From IMG/VR virus record IMGVR_UViG_3300009151_000071, positions 1-64,000 of that record: a stretch of DNA of 64,000 bases. One strand, given 5' to 3'. The stretch comes from a virus. Made by a program: the position numbers and the translations under genes. Numbering within the stretch: the first letter of the stretch is position 1; every line of letters begins with the position of its first letter. The notes under the pieces were generated by a model. The model did not search any database. It was not told the DNA's origin and saw only the letters and a program-made list of their open reading frames with translations. This document shows, one piece after another, positions 42,801-51,142 of the stretch.

Positions 42801-43958
42801 TTAGAAGCGATGTGTCATACCAACCACATAAGCGTTTTGAGTAGTTCCTGTAGAAGCTACCACGCTTGGGTATGTTGCTGTTCCGTATAGTGAACCATAG
42901 TTTGCACCACCAGCACCATATGGAGCAAATCCACTAGTACCTTTGTTGGCAGTAGAAGCTACACCAATGTAAGCAGTGGTACGCTTGCTAAAGTTGTAGT
43001 CACCCACTAGACTCCAGGTTTGCGAACCATTAGCAGAACTGATATTGTCTTTGAGATTGTAATAACCAGCAGTCACATCAACCTTGGAAGTTGCATTATA
43101 CTTGACACTTACTTGACGTAGATCAAAGTCTGTGTTAGCGGCATTGGCACCATTTGGGTTTTGGAAGTTTGCCCAACCAGCGGCTACCTTGAACTTGTCA
43201 ATGGTGTAGTTACCACCGATAGTTGTTGTTTCAGCAGTTGCTAACCCAGCGGCACTATTAGATGTCTGATAACTGGCAGAACCATTAAACGCACCACGAG
43301 TATAAGCCAATGCATACAAACGACGGCTACTTGCATCCAACGCACCAAAAGTTGTGTTATCGGCTACACCGCCAGTTGTGTATTGTACAGAACCTTTGAA
43401 GCCTGCAATCACTGGAGTGTCTAAACGAACAGCGTTACTCAGGAATGTTGTACCAGTCATGGTAGCAAGACCAGTCTTGGCTGTGCTTGTGCCACCAAAG
43501 GTAGAACCATCATTCCAGTAGTTCAAAGAACCACCAAAGTTACGGCCTGCGTTAACGTCACCAACTGCAAATGATTCAAATGCCAAGTTGTCTTGACGAC
43601 CTAGAGTCATACGACCCAAGCCGGTGTTGTCTAGATAAACGTTTGCGCCACGGCTGAACACGTTGTTTGCTGTGCCCGAACTTGAACTAGCACCTTGGCT
43701 ACCATCGGCTGGATTGATCTGTGATTCAATTTTGAATCCAGCTTTTGTACCGCCACCTAAATCTTCTGTACCAGTAAAACCAATACGGCTGGTCCACATT
43801 GGTGAACTGAGAACTTGGGTCGCGTTTTGACCTGCTGTTCCAACGTTGGTTGCGTTAACAACACCAATGTCCATGATACCATAGACACTAACGTTTGATT
43901 GAGCTTGCGCCAAACCAAATGCCGCGGTCAAGCCAACAGCTAATAATAATTTCTTCAT
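42801..43958 (-). CDS. Gram-negative porin (Burkholderiales type)
   Basis: 385 aa. Signal peptide MKKLLLAVGLTAAFGLAQA, then QSNVSVYGIMDIGVVNA, SRIGFTGTEDLGGGTKAGF, LGRMTLGRQDNLAFE and alternating beta strands, ending in VGMTHRF with the C-terminal Phe required by the BAM machine. This is the 16-stranded trimeric general porin family of betaproteobacteria, complete and not degraded. It is highly unusual for a phage. AAAGGAAA ribosome site, terminator downstream. Roles could be altering host permeability or masking the phage receptor. Confidence 0.92.
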   Translation of the reverse strand: MKKLLLAVGLTAAFGLAQAQSNVSVYGIMDIGVVNATNVGTAGQNATQVLSSPMWTSRIGFTGTEDLGGGTKAGFKIESQINPADGSQGASSSSGTANNVFSRGANVYLDNTGLGRMTLGRQDNLAFESFAVGDVNAGRNFGGSLNYWNDGSTFGGTSTAKTGLATMTGTTFLSNAVRLDTPVIAGFKGSVQYTTGGVADNTTFGALDASSRRLYALAYTRGAFNGSASYQTSNSAAGLATAETTTIGGNYTIDKFKVAAGWANFQNPNGANAANTDFDLRQVSVKYNATSKVDVTAGYYNLKDNISSANGSQTWSLVGDYNFSKRTTAYIGVASTANKGTSGFAPYGAGGANYGSLYGTATYPSVVASTGTTQNAYVVGMTHRF

Positions 43959-44079
43959 TGTTTAATTTCCTTTAATTTTATAAAATTTGATAGGTTAACT
44001 ATCGCTTAGATGTTAACATACTATACTAATATTATGTATGCTAACTATTTGAACTGCAAATTTATTTAGTCCAAATAAA

Positions 44080-44106
44080 ATGGGTAGATGTGTTAAATCT
44101 ACCCAT
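44080..44106 (-). terminator. Rho-independent terminator after phosphoesterase gene
   Basis: A 10-bp perfect stem (ATGGGTAGAT/ATCTACCCAT), 7-nt loop, then TTTTATTT on the minus strand. The rest of 43959-44115 is AT-rich leader of the porin gene. Confidence 0.8.
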
Positions 44107-44115
44107 TAACTACTA

Positions 44116-44949
44116 TTATAACTCTATTTCAAACTCATCTGATTTGAATTGATTGGCTCTTTCTTCGTAATTTTGGTATCCGCGTGGGTTGCACAAAATA
44201 CGAGTACTACCAATCATGTAATCAAAAACATCATGAGTGTGACCATGAGTCCATAATTTGATCTGTGGATTGTCCAAGATGAACTCACTGAGATCACTAC
44301 TGTATGCACCATTCATCAAGTGATCGCCAGCATATTTAGGTTTGATACTGGCCTTGCTTGGCGCATGATGTGTAACAACAACAACCTTGCTGGTAGGATT
44401 GGCTTCAACAACATCACGGATATACATACGTGACTTATGATGATCCTCTACTGTACGCTCGGGAGTTAGTCTGTGGTACGTGTTCTTTGCTTCGTTGAAC
44501 ATGGTCACTTGACGATAGTCATTCATCATGGACTTCATATGAAACATAGTGAGGCTATCACCTTTGTTCATATCTGTCCACAATGTGGCACCAACAAACA
44601 CCACATCATCAATAGTGTGTGTTTCGTTTTCTAGTAGAGTTACATTGTCTGGCAATTGGCTAGCAATATGAGCATAGGTTTTCTGATACTGAAACCCATA
44701 ATGCTCGTGGTTACCCATGACCATGACCACTTCTCGATACTTGGCACACTCTTCTTCAAAGAATCTGTAGTAACGATCGGGACGTTGATCTTTACGCTCG
44801 TGTTCAAGCATGACCATGTCTTTATTGTACATGTCTTTCTTGACATGCTTGGCTTCACAAACATCGCCAGATAGAATCAAGACATCACCGCCGGGCAAGG
44901 TAAGGTCGGCAAAGTCGAGATGAAGGTCAGAAATTACATTTATTTTCAT
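44116..44949 (-). CDS. Calcineurin-like metallophosphoesterase
   Basis: 277 aa. All motifs present: SDLHLDF (D8, H10), ILSGDVCEA, VMGNHEHYGF, VVVTHHAPSK and THGHTHDVFD. Two-metal phosphodiesterase or phosphatase; substrate not readable. The -10 TATAAT lies six bases before the ATG, implying a leaderless message. Confidence 0.88.
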   Translation of the reverse strand: MKINVISDLHLDFADLTLPGGDVLILSGDVCEAKHVKKDMYNKDMVMLEHERKDQRPDRYYRFFEEECAKYREVVMVMGNHEHYGFQYQKTYAHIASQLPDNVTLLENETHTIDDVVFVGATLWTDMNKGDSLTMFHMKSMMNDYRQVTMFNEAKNTYHRLTPERTVEDHHKSRMYIRDVVEANPTSKVVVVTHHAPSKASIKPKYAGDHLMNGAYSSDLSEFILDNPQIKLWTHGHTHDVFDYMIGSTRILCNPRGYQNYEERANQFKSDEFEIEL

Positions 44950-44955
44950 GTATTA

Positions 44956-44984
44956 ATTATAACATTGTTTGACTAAAAAGTCGA
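44956..44984 (-). promoter_or_regulatory. Sigma70-like promoter (TCGACT-17-TATAAT), leaderless
   Basis: Weak -35, consensus -10, six bases before the ATG at 44949. Confidence 0.55.
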
Positions 44985-44988
44985 CTAT

Positions 44989-45363
44989 TTAGTTGGGTAA
45001 TTCGTAAAATCTTTTGGTTGTAAGTAACCATCCGATATTGTTGAAATCCATTTGTACTTCTTCAGTGACGTAACTTTCTTCTACAAAACCAGTAAAATCG
45101 GTTCCTTTGAATCCAGTTCCACTACAGTACCATTCGATATGGCTTTCGTCTTCTCTGAGATCAGAAACCAAATTGGCCGCATAGCGCCAACTACAATCCC
45201 AGGTAATGTTGCTTAGTATTCCCCAAACATCTTTTGGAGCATAGGCATTGTTACATAGTGCGGCGTATAAATTTTGAGCGTAGATTTCTTTGTGACGGAC
45301 TTTATCAACGATCCAGTCCGTACCACGTAAATCGCGTTCTAAATTAAACACTTTTCTTGGCAT
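44989..45363 (-). CDS. Hypothetical protein, paralog of 46819-47373
   Basis: 124 aa. Shares with the 184-aa protein at 46819-47373 the block 'DLRxTxWIxxKxR', YAQNLYAALCN, WDCSWRYAANLVSDL, IEWYCSG. This suggests a domain family with conserved Trp/Cys/Arg. Unknown function. The terminator at 45388 separates it from the HTH gene. Confidence 0.65.
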   Translation of the reverse strand: MPRKVFNLERDLRGTDWIVDKVRHKEIYAQNLYAALCNNAYAPKDVWGILSNITWDCSWRYAANLVSDLREDESHIEWYCSGTGFKGTDFTGFVEESYVTEEVQMDFNNIGWLLTTKRFYELPN

Positions 45364-45387
45364 ATATTACATATTTACTACAACCAA

Positions 45388-45416
45388 GAAAAAAGCTCGC
45401 CGAAGCGAGCTTTTTT
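45388..45416. terminator. Bidirectional Rho-independent terminator
   Basis: AGCTCGC-CGAA-GCGAGCT stem flanked by A and T runs on both sides, after the HTH-like gene. Confidence 0.88.
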
Positions 45417-45432
45417 GAGCTAAATGTTTAGA

Positions 45433-45699
45433 TTAAACTAAACCAGCTGCCAAAGCCTTGTAACCGGCGGCTACAATACGACGACTTGGCTTGCCATGGC
45501 GATATTCAGTGACCTGAACGCCGTTACCAGCAACACGCTTGTTGCCATAAATTGCAAAACCAGCGTGACGAATCTCGCTGATAGTTGCAGTTGGGTTCTT
45601 GATAGAGAAACGCTTTGCGATCTGGCTTGCAGAAAGAGTCTCACCGTTTAGTACTAGTGCGTTAAACAATTTACCTTGTTTGGTTTTCAAATTAAACAT
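45433..45699 (-). CDS. Small HTH (winged-helix-like) DNA-binding protein
   Basis: 88 aa. Helix-turn-helix SASQIAKRFSIKNPTATIS (~24-42) followed by a wing-like hairpin (GFAIYGNKRVAGNGVQV). Basic C-terminus. Isolated in a strong transcription unit with a 17-nt-spacer promoter and a terminator, so it is probably an abundant early regulator or nucleoid-associated protein. Confidence 0.75.
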   Translation of the reverse strand: MFNLKTKQGKLFNALVLNGETLSASQIAKRFSIKNPTATISEIRHAGFAIYGNKRVAGNGVQVTEYRHGKPSRRIVAAGYKALAAGLV

Positions 45700-45747
45700 T
45701 TTATTTTCCTTTAAAATTTAAACGCTGTTATTTAACAGCATGATGCT

Positions 45748-45776
45748 AGTATAACAAAACTAAATCACGTTTGCAA
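45748..45776 (-). promoter_or_regulatory. Sigma70-like promoter (TTGCAA-17-TATACT)
   Basis: Minus strand; a CTGTTAAATAACAG inverted repeat follows in the leader of the HTH gene. Confidence 0.65.
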
Positions 45777-45779
45777 CGA

Positions 45780-46403
45780 CTAATTTAACCGTTTTAATCT
45801 GCGTCCCAAAATAGTTCCATAAACGGGTTGCTCTTCGGTATAGACAACTTCAAATCCGTGATTAAGTAAAAATGGAACTACTGCGCCCGACTTACCACTA
45901 TAATGTCCCCACCATTTATTGTACCATGTATCGTCGCATACCACCAGACTCACTGGTGCCAAGGAACGGATGGCCAACTCTGCTTGACGCAAATGGGCAC
46001 GTTGGCTATTAACATTATTCATTTCAGGCATGCCTAGCGTTGCATACCTTTGCTGTTGATCTATGACAAAATCTTCGGTCTTGTCTGGATGCCAGTCCCA
46101 GTCAAAGTTATCTAGATATAAAAACCCAATGTAACCTATATGAGAAGGAAATGATTCTAAGTATTCTTCTCCGGTACTGTTTACTATTTCAACGTTGTCT
46201 AAATCAAGATCTCGTACAAATTGGCAATTCTGTGGATCCATGTCAACTGTGGTCAAGTTACCGGTGGAACTGAACTGCTGAGCCCAGGCGGCCAGCTGGC
46301 GAGTTGACCCGTCATCGCCAGCACGGCCACAACCGATCTCAACCCACGATCCCACTGCAAGCTGATCCAAATAAGGTTCAGCTTCTAGAAATACTCTGCC
46401 CAT
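45780..46403 (-). CDS. Class I SAM-methyltransferase-like protein
   Basis: 207 aa. SWVEIGCGRAGDDGS (motif I), LTTVDMDPQNCQ (motif II), IGFLYLDNFDWDW (motif IV), SLVVCDDTWYNKWW. Similar to macrocin-O-methyltransferase-like folds. Acceptor unknown. TAATG-coupled to the small gene upstream. Confidence 0.75.
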   Translation of the reverse strand: MGRVFLEAEPYLDQLAVGSWVEIGCGRAGDDGSTRQLAAWAQQFSSTGNLTTVDMDPQNCQFVRDLDLDNVEIVNSTGEEYLESFPSHIGYIGFLYLDNFDWDWHPDKTEDFVIDQQQRYATLGMPEMNNVNSQRAHLRQAELAIRSLAPVSLVVCDDTWYNKWWGHYSGKSGAVVPFLLNHGFEVVYTEEQPVYGTILGRRLKRLN

Positions 46404-46573
46404 TACTCTTTATCGCGTTTACGACTCATACTAGAGCGTATGTTAGATTCAATGGCCTTAACATAGCTTTTGATCAGGCTACTGCGTAGATTATTATCTA
46501 GCACCGTTGCGGCAATACGTTTAACTGATTTTGGCACTTTTACTGCCTTTGGGTCATATCCTCTGCAAGTCAT
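46403..46573 (-). CDS. Small basic protein
   Basis: 56 aa, Lys/Arg-rich helix (MTCRGYDPKAVKVPKSVKR at start; SRKRDKE at end). TAATG overlap with the methyltransferase-like gene and AAAAGGAAAT site upstream. Unknown. Confidence 0.65.
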   Translation of the reverse strand: MTCRGYDPKAVKVPKSVKRIAATVLDNNLRSSLIKSYVKAIESNIRSSMSRKRDKE

Positions 46574-46574
46574 T

Positions 46575-46811
46575 TTAATTTCCTTTTTTAAGTTCGTTTA
46601 ATACAAGTTGTTTACTGCGGTCAATATCTTCTTTTTCAATTGCTATCAACATTCTAGAACCTAGTATGTTAATTATGTCAATGATAGCATCTCTACCTTG
46701 ATCAGTTAAATGACAATAATCATGTCCTACACTCGAATGATAAAAATACTTTGAATCTTGTAGTAACTCTTTGATACTGCCAACCATCATTTTTTCAACA
46801 TCTTTTGATCG
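46575..46811 (-). CDS. Small hypothetical protein
   Basis: 78 aa from the ATG at 46811, which has GAGGA at the right distance; upstream ATGs at 46829 and 46886 are less likely. Helical, resembles small winged-helix-like proteins (HLTDQGRDAIIDI) but no clear HTH. Confidence 0.55.
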   Translation of the reverse strand, partial: RSKDVEKMMVGSIKELLQDSKYFYHSSVGHDYCHLTDQGRDAIIDIINILGSRMLIAIEKEDIDRSKQLVLNELKKGN

Positions 46812-46818
46812 CATACGT

Positions 46819-47373
46819 TTAATCCTCATCCTTAGGCCACTCACTTGGAGTCCAACCCAATACTTTAAAATCCGCCAATATCTCATCTGTTACTTCACCT
46901 TCGGGTACATACTTAGTTCTGGTTTGCCACTGTTCAAATGTCTCACCGCCTGCTGGATCATAGTCACCGTCTAGTCCGCCCATTCCTGAGCAATACCAAT
47001 CAATATAGTCGCCTTGTTCTAGCATATCTGCCACAATGCCCCCGGCACTACGCCAACTACACGACCAGTACTCGTCCTTGAGAATTGGAAAAGCGTCTAA
47101 TCGTTGCCACCGTATATTACACATGGCCGCATAAATGTTCTGGGCATACGAATCACTAGCTCGTGCCTTGGCCAAAATCCATTCGGTACTACGCAGATCG
47201 TATTCTAGATTGTTGTGTTGCCAATCCGGGTCTACTAGATTAGCTTCGTCTTGCTCTTTGGCTGTCTTCCAAAACTCAAGATAAAACTCTGGAACTTCTT
47301 TACCATCTTCTTTAGCCCGTTCTTTTGCGTTGTCTAATTGAAAGGTGTGGCGTTCAGGACTCTTTGATGCCAT
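46819..47373 (-). CDS. Hypothetical protein, paralog of 44989-45363
   Basis: 184 aa. Central domain LRSTEWILAKARASDSYAQN, AAMCN, WSCSWRSAGGIVADM, IDWYCSGMGG matches the 124-aa protein, with extra N-terminal helix and acidic C-terminus. Conserved Trp/Cys/Arg could form a binding pocket. Unknown. Confidence 0.65.
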   Translation of the reverse strand: MASKSPERHTFQLDNAKERAKEDGKEVPEFYLEFWKTAKEQDEANLVDPDWQHNNLEYDLRSTEWILAKARASDSYAQNIYAAMCNIRWQRLDAFPILKDEYWSCSWRSAGGIVADMLEQGDYIDWYCSGMGGLDGDYDPAGGETFEQWQTRTKYVPEGEVTDEILADFKVLGWTPSEWPKDED

Positions 47374-47659
47374 TAAGTACTCGCACTTCAGTTACGTTAG
47401 CGACTCGAAATGCTCGCCATTCGCTTTTATCCAGGCACCACACACTTAAGGTTTCTGGCTTATATAAACGAGTTTGATGATGTTCATTGACAGCCTGCTG
47501 TGGCATTGCTTCAGCTCGCAAAGTGCAAGGCATGGTCCGCACACTTCCATCTACCTTAGTAAATGTAATTTCGCAATCGTTACTGCCCAACAGCTCACGC
47601 AAATATCGATTCTTAGAATCAACGTCCATTAGTTCAAACAATAGTTCGGTATCGCTCAT
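47354..47659 (-). CDS. SH3-like barrel protein (DUF2693/WYL_2 type)
   Basis: 101 aa from the ATG at 47659; a longer frame to 47773 overlaps the next gene and is rejected. Pattern CEITFTKVDGSVRTMPCTL, then LSVWCLDKSEWRAFRVANV fits the small SH3 beta-barrel group common in phages. Probable nucleic-acid or protein binder. Confidence 0.7.
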   Translation of the reverse strand: MSDTELLFELMDVDSKNRYLRELLGSNDCEITFTKVDGSVRTMPCTLRAEAMPQQAVNEHHQTRLYKPETLSVWCLDKSEWRAFRVANVTEVRVLNGIKES

Positions 47660-47660
47660 A

Positions 47661-47831
47661 TTAATCCTTTTGCTCTTTTCGTTGTATGGTCCACGTGCCA
47701 TCTTTGTTATCGATCCACTCAATGACATCTCCAACTTTCCATCCCAGTTCCTCACAGGCTTCGCCAATATCAATCATGAGCTCGCCATTGTCATCTTCAA
47801 CAATGGTCTTGATCCAGTGATATCTACTCAT
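47661..47831 (-). CDS. Small acidic protein
   Basis: 56 aa from ATG 47831. Pattern GELMIDIGEACEELGW, KVGDVIEWIDNKDGTW resembles AbrB-type swapped-hairpin or similar small phage folds. Overlaps the SGNH gene by 4 bp. Confidence 0.65.
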   Translation of the reverse strand: MSRYHWIKTIVEDDNGELMIDIGEACEELGWKVGDVIEWIDNKDGTWTIQRKEQKD

Positions 47832-48229
47832 CGAGATGCCTCTGCAATTTCTTTATATCCTGCCCAACTTGGATGAATATTGTCTGCTTGCATACGTTCT
47901 GTTTTAAGTACAGTATCGTGATATTCATTTGCAATTCGCCAAATAGCATCACGCTGTACTGGAAACTTGTTACTGGGCATTACCCAATACACTCGATCTG
48001 CTTTGGTCAATTGCCTAATAGTTCGTAGTTCACTTTCAGTTTTAATATACTTGTGATCATTTGATCCAAGACTAATAATTACGTGCTTGGCCATCAACGG
48101 AGTATTTTGAATATTTGTATCTAGCCACACTTTGGAATTTATTCCACCTTTTACATACGCAACACATTCTTTACGAACATTGGCTACACCAACTCCGATA
48201 CTATCTCCTACAATTAAACATTCTAACAT
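47828..48229 (-). CDS. SGNH-hydrolase-like protein
   Basis: 133 aa. Block I GDSIGVGVANV (Ser nucleophile), block III SLGSNDHKY, block V DNIHPSWAGY (Asp, His). Short for the family but with all catalytic blocks. Expected esterase/deacetylase activity on an acylated glycan or lipid. Coupled to the ligase gene. Confidence 0.78.
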   Translation of the reverse strand: MLECLIVGDSIGVGVANVRKECVAYVKGGINSKVWLDTNIQNTPLMAKHVIISLGSNDHKYIKTESELRTIRQLTKADRVYWVMPSNKFPVQRDAIWRIANEYHDTVLKTERMQADNIHPSWAGYKEIAEASR

Positions 48230-49539
48230 TATATTTTCTCTCCGGGCACAAAGCCTCTAAATCCCTTGAACCTAGGGAACCTCAGTGAATAACTTCCGTC
48301 TTGATTTTGTGTAACAGCATCGGCACGTACTTCCACAATATTACCGATAAGGTTATCCCGACCGGCCCAATAAGTAATGCGATTATCATCTGTAAGTCCG
48401 CTTCCGACATTTGTGCTAATAAGTTTACCATCGTCTGTTCCTTCTACAATTAATGCACCAAGACGACCAGCATTTTTGCCAGTGCCTTCTTCGGTGCCCA
48501 CTACAGTTAAACTAACTTCAATAAATGGCTTTTGTTTAAGCCATGCCACACTACGTTTATTTTCATAAATCCCCAGGGGATCCTTGATCATAATACCTTC
48601 GTATCCTCCAGCAATGGCACTTGCATTGATATCGCTAAATCGTTTCTGTCCTGCTTCGGTATCCAGGTCCACCATTTCATTGCCTAGTACACGAATATTG
48701 GGCAAGTGATTCTTAAGTGGCTCGTACCAAATTTGTAATGCTTGGCTACGTTCGTACTGTGGAACATCGCACCTACCACGTTTAAAATCTTCTAAACTCA
48801 AAATATCAAATAGGTTGAGTACTGCATCCTGCGATTGCACATCACTTTTGCGATGCACCATACGCATTAGATCCTGGAATGAGCTACTCATAACTTCACC
48901 ATCCAACACCATCGGATCCTTAAAGAAGATAGCATTTTTGCTCAACTGCTCTTTAATATGTGGAAAGTTTACTAGTTCTTTACCATTACGAGAATACTGA
49001 TCCACATGCCCACTTGGATAGACGATAGTAATAACACGTACTCCGTCAAGTTTAACTTCAATGAGTTTAGTACCGGAGACTTTGCTCTCATGATTAGCAC
49101 CATCGTGAGCAAGTTGACAGCTAAAAACAGGTATGACATAATCTCCATTTATGGGCTCCACAATCTTGTTAATAGTTTTTTCGCTTATACCGCAACGCAG
49201 ATCTTTAATAAGGATACGTCTGTACCAAAAATTCCATTCACGCTCTTTGGCATTGAGTACTAGATAGTTAATAGCAACCTGTGCGGCATTGCCTGTTAGT
49301 TCTCTAGTACTCAATTTACGAGCTACTTCCCAAAAATTTTCAGGGCTGAATCCTTTACCGTCGCCACGCTTTTCTTCAACTTGACGAACACCAAATGTAA
49401 TTGTACTGTCTAACGCCCATCGTGCTCCTACAAAAAAGTCCGTGTTACCACGATTGGCTTCACGTTCAATGATGCCTTCTTTGTGAGTACGAGCATTGTT
49501 CCACTCCATCTCGTCGAGTACGTCCCAAGGTTTTAACAT
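48229..49539 (-). CDS. 30: ATP-dependent DNA ligase, T4 gp30-like
   Basis: 436 aa from the ATG at 49539 (ATG at 49545 also in frame). Nucleotidyltransferase motif I EVKLDGVR (K163 = adenylated Lys), motif III VLDGEV, motif IV GIMIKDP, motif V WLKQKP, then an OB-fold (VVGTEEGTGKNAGRLG). It seals nicks in phage replication and repair. The N-terminal ~130 residues are the helical domain of gp30. Promoter -10 immediately before the start suggests a leaderless message. Confidence 0.93.
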   Translation of the reverse strand: MLKPWDVLDEMEWNNARTHKEGIIEREANRGNTDFFVGARWALDSTITFGVRQVEEKRGDGKGFSPENFWEVARKLSTRELTGNAAQVAINYLVLNAKEREWNFWYRRILIKDLRCGISEKTINKIVEPINGDYVIPVFSCQLAHDGANHESKVSGTKLIEVKLDGVRVITIVYPSGHVDQYSRNGKELVNFPHIKEQLSKNAIFFKDPMVLDGEVMSSSFQDLMRMVHRKSDVQSQDAVLNLFDILSLEDFKRGRCDVPQYERSQALQIWYEPLKNHLPNIRVLGNEMVDLDTEAGQKRFSDINASAIAGGYEGIMIKDPLGIYENKRSVAWLKQKPFIEVSLTVVGTEEGTGKNAGRLGALIVEGTDDGKLISTNVGSGLTDDNRITYWAGRDNLIGNIVEVRADAVTQNQDGSYSLRFPRFKGFRGFVPGEKI

Positions 49540-49545
49540 ATTCAT

Positions 49546-49574
49546 ATTATACTATTCTTCTCAATCATTGTCAA
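49546..49574 (-). promoter_or_regulatory. Consensus sigma70-like promoter (TTGACA-17-TATAAT), leaderless
   Basis: Serves the ligase gene. The predicted +1 falls at the second in-frame ATG (49539). Confidence 0.8.
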
Positions 49575-49794
49575 CCGTTGAAAAATCTTTGATGATTAAA
49601 TTCAATGCTTCAATTCTACGTATGTTACCGCTTACGTCTTCGGGGTGCAACCAGTACCCATCCGGATTATCTTCCGTCTTGGGATTCTTTTTCCATTGTG
49701 CTAATTCTTTCTTAAGGTACGCACGATAGTCCTTAAGATTTAGTGCTGTAATACGATCTGCAATTTCACTATCGATTGTAAGTTGTTTACTCAT
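49561..49794 (-). CDS. Small hypothetical protein
   Basis: 77 aa, helical, mid part KNPKTEDNPDGYWLHPED. Possibly a small nucleic-acid-related factor next to the ligase; no motif. Confidence 0.6.
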   Translation of the reverse strand: MSKQLTIDSEIADRITALNLKDYRAYLKKELAQWKKNPKTEDNPDGYWLHPEDVSGNIRRIEALNLIIKDFSTVDND

Positions 49795-49806
49795 GTTAAC
49801 CTTGTA

Positions 49807-50088
49807 TTATTGACTAAGTACTGCCCATATTGCAGTTTGTTCCAGATCTTTTTCAAAGTCTGGATATACTCGATCCAAGTTATCTTTGCCTACTGAAAAA
49901 TATCCTTTGTTTCGTTTAACCGAAATTAACTTATCCAAGTCACTTCTAGTTCCACTGAATGGTTTAGTTTGCAATTTCTTGCCACGTCTTCCCCAAACGG
50001 TTGTATAATTGTAATTGCCAGTTTCAAGGACGACCCACACTTTGTCGTGGTTGTCATCATTGCACCACCCAATCCAACGGTAGTTCAT
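49807..50088 (-). CDS. WGR-domain protein
   Basis: 93 aa. The WGR motif VWGRRGKKLQTKPF (~29-42) with flanking strands is characteristic of the DNA-break-binding domain of PARPs and some bacterial proteins. Stand-alone, so a nucleic-acid binder. The C-terminal FEKDLEQTAIWAVLS is shared with the unrelated protein at 50786-51142. Confidence 0.8.
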   Translation of the reverse strand: MNYRWIGWCNDDNHDKVWVVLETGNYNYTTVWGRRGKKLQTKPFSGTRSDLDKLISVKRNKGYFSVGKDNLDRVYPDFEKDLEQTAIWAVLSQ

Positions 50089-50633
50089 CGTTTCTCCTTA
50101 GGAGGTTCGTGTGGTATAAGTCCAGTTTCTTCTACACCCTCTTTATACCAACTAGTAAGTTCTTCTTCATTCTCAGCTTCGTATTCGGCCATTGTTTCAC
50201 TAATACCAAACGAGTCATCTAGTTCCTGCGGCAACTGTTGCTGTACGTCACCCGAATCCATGCTAGACAAATCGTAATAGTCATCGTGCCCATCTTCCCA
50301 AATACCAGCAAAGGCACATCCGGATTCGTAATAGGTAGCATACACCGTAAAACCTAAGTCAATGAATTTCTCATAGGCCGTAATAGGCGGGCTCCATGCC
50401 GAGTCAAAGTAAACAATAAGTTCATGATCGTCCCACGTTTGAATACCGTTGCCATCGCCCACGTCCCACTTGGTGCCCCAATTGGCCACAGACCAATCGT
50501 AGTCCCATTCACCGGAGGGATTAGGAATAAACTCTTGTAAAAACTTACCTTCTGCGAATGCCGCTTTAGCACGAACAATCATCTTAGGATCTTCGTGTGT
50601 AATTGTTAATGTATTACCACACCAATTAGGCAT
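50085..50633 (-). CDS. YubB/DUF1281-like ferredoxin-fold protein
   Basis: 182 aa. Start MPNWCGNTLTIT and the central WGTKWDVGD, FDSAWSPPITAYEKF, YYESGCAFAGIWEDG are hallmarks of this plasmid/phage family of unknown function. Acidic C-terminus. Overlaps both neighbours. Confidence 0.78.
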   Translation of the reverse strand: MPNWCGNTLTITHEDPKMIVRAKAAFAEGKFLQEFIPNPSGEWDYDWSVANWGTKWDVGDGNGIQTWDDHELIVYFDSAWSPPITAYEKFIDLGFTVYATYYESGCAFAGIWEDGHDDYYDLSSMDSGDVQQQLPQELDDSFGISETMAEYEAENEEELTSWYKEGVEETGLIPHEPPKEKR

Positions 50634-50793
50634 TTTGACTCCTTTGAAATTTAAACTCTCTTTTTAACCAAAATTTATACATCTGAAAATACTGTTCTTG
50701 CGTATAACGTGATTCACGTACTTCATCGTGCTCATCGCAATTACGCAACCACAACTCGTGTACCCATCGACGGAATTCAGAGTTCTTAAGCAT
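50626..50793 (-). CDS. Small basic protein
   Basis: 55 aa from ATG 50793, which overlaps the upstream gene end by 8 bp. Helical, W/R/Q-rich (EFRRWVHELWLRNCDEHDE). Unknown. Confidence 0.6.
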   Translation of the reverse strand: MLKNSEFRRWVHELWLRNCDEHDEVRESRYTQEQYFQMYKFWLKREFKFQRSQNA

Positions 50794-51142
50794 ATTGTTT
50801 CTCCGATAAAGTTTTCCAAATATGTTTCTGCTCAAGGTCTTTTACAAACTCTGTTCTACGTCCCGCTAAATCATCACGCCAGTGGTTAATTGCATTGTAG
50901 CTACCACGTGACTGAGCTGGCATACATTCGTTAATCCACATGGCAATGGCCCAGAACATCTGACGGTTGCCGGTATCAGCACAATACAAGGCACGTTCAT
51001 AATCTTTGGCAATCATGCTTTCAACAAAGCCACCCGGTGCCCACCCGCGGATCAAGTAGTTCTTGATAGTCTCGCGAGTATGATCAGGAACCCCCATTCC
51101 CATGTACTTGGGATTATGTTCGGCTTCATCAAAATCAATCAT
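50786..51142 (-). CDS. Hypothetical protein with shared C-terminal motif
   Basis: 118 aa, helical. Ends FVKDLEQKHIWKTLSEKQYA, which repeats the end of the WGR-domain protein. Function unknown. Confidence 0.62.
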   Translation of the reverse strand: MIDFDEAEHNPKYMGMGVPDHTRETIKNYLIRGWAPGGFVESMIAKDYERALYCADTGNRQMFWAIAMWINECMPAQSRGSYNAINHWRDDLAGRRTEFVKDLEQKHIWKTLSEKQYA

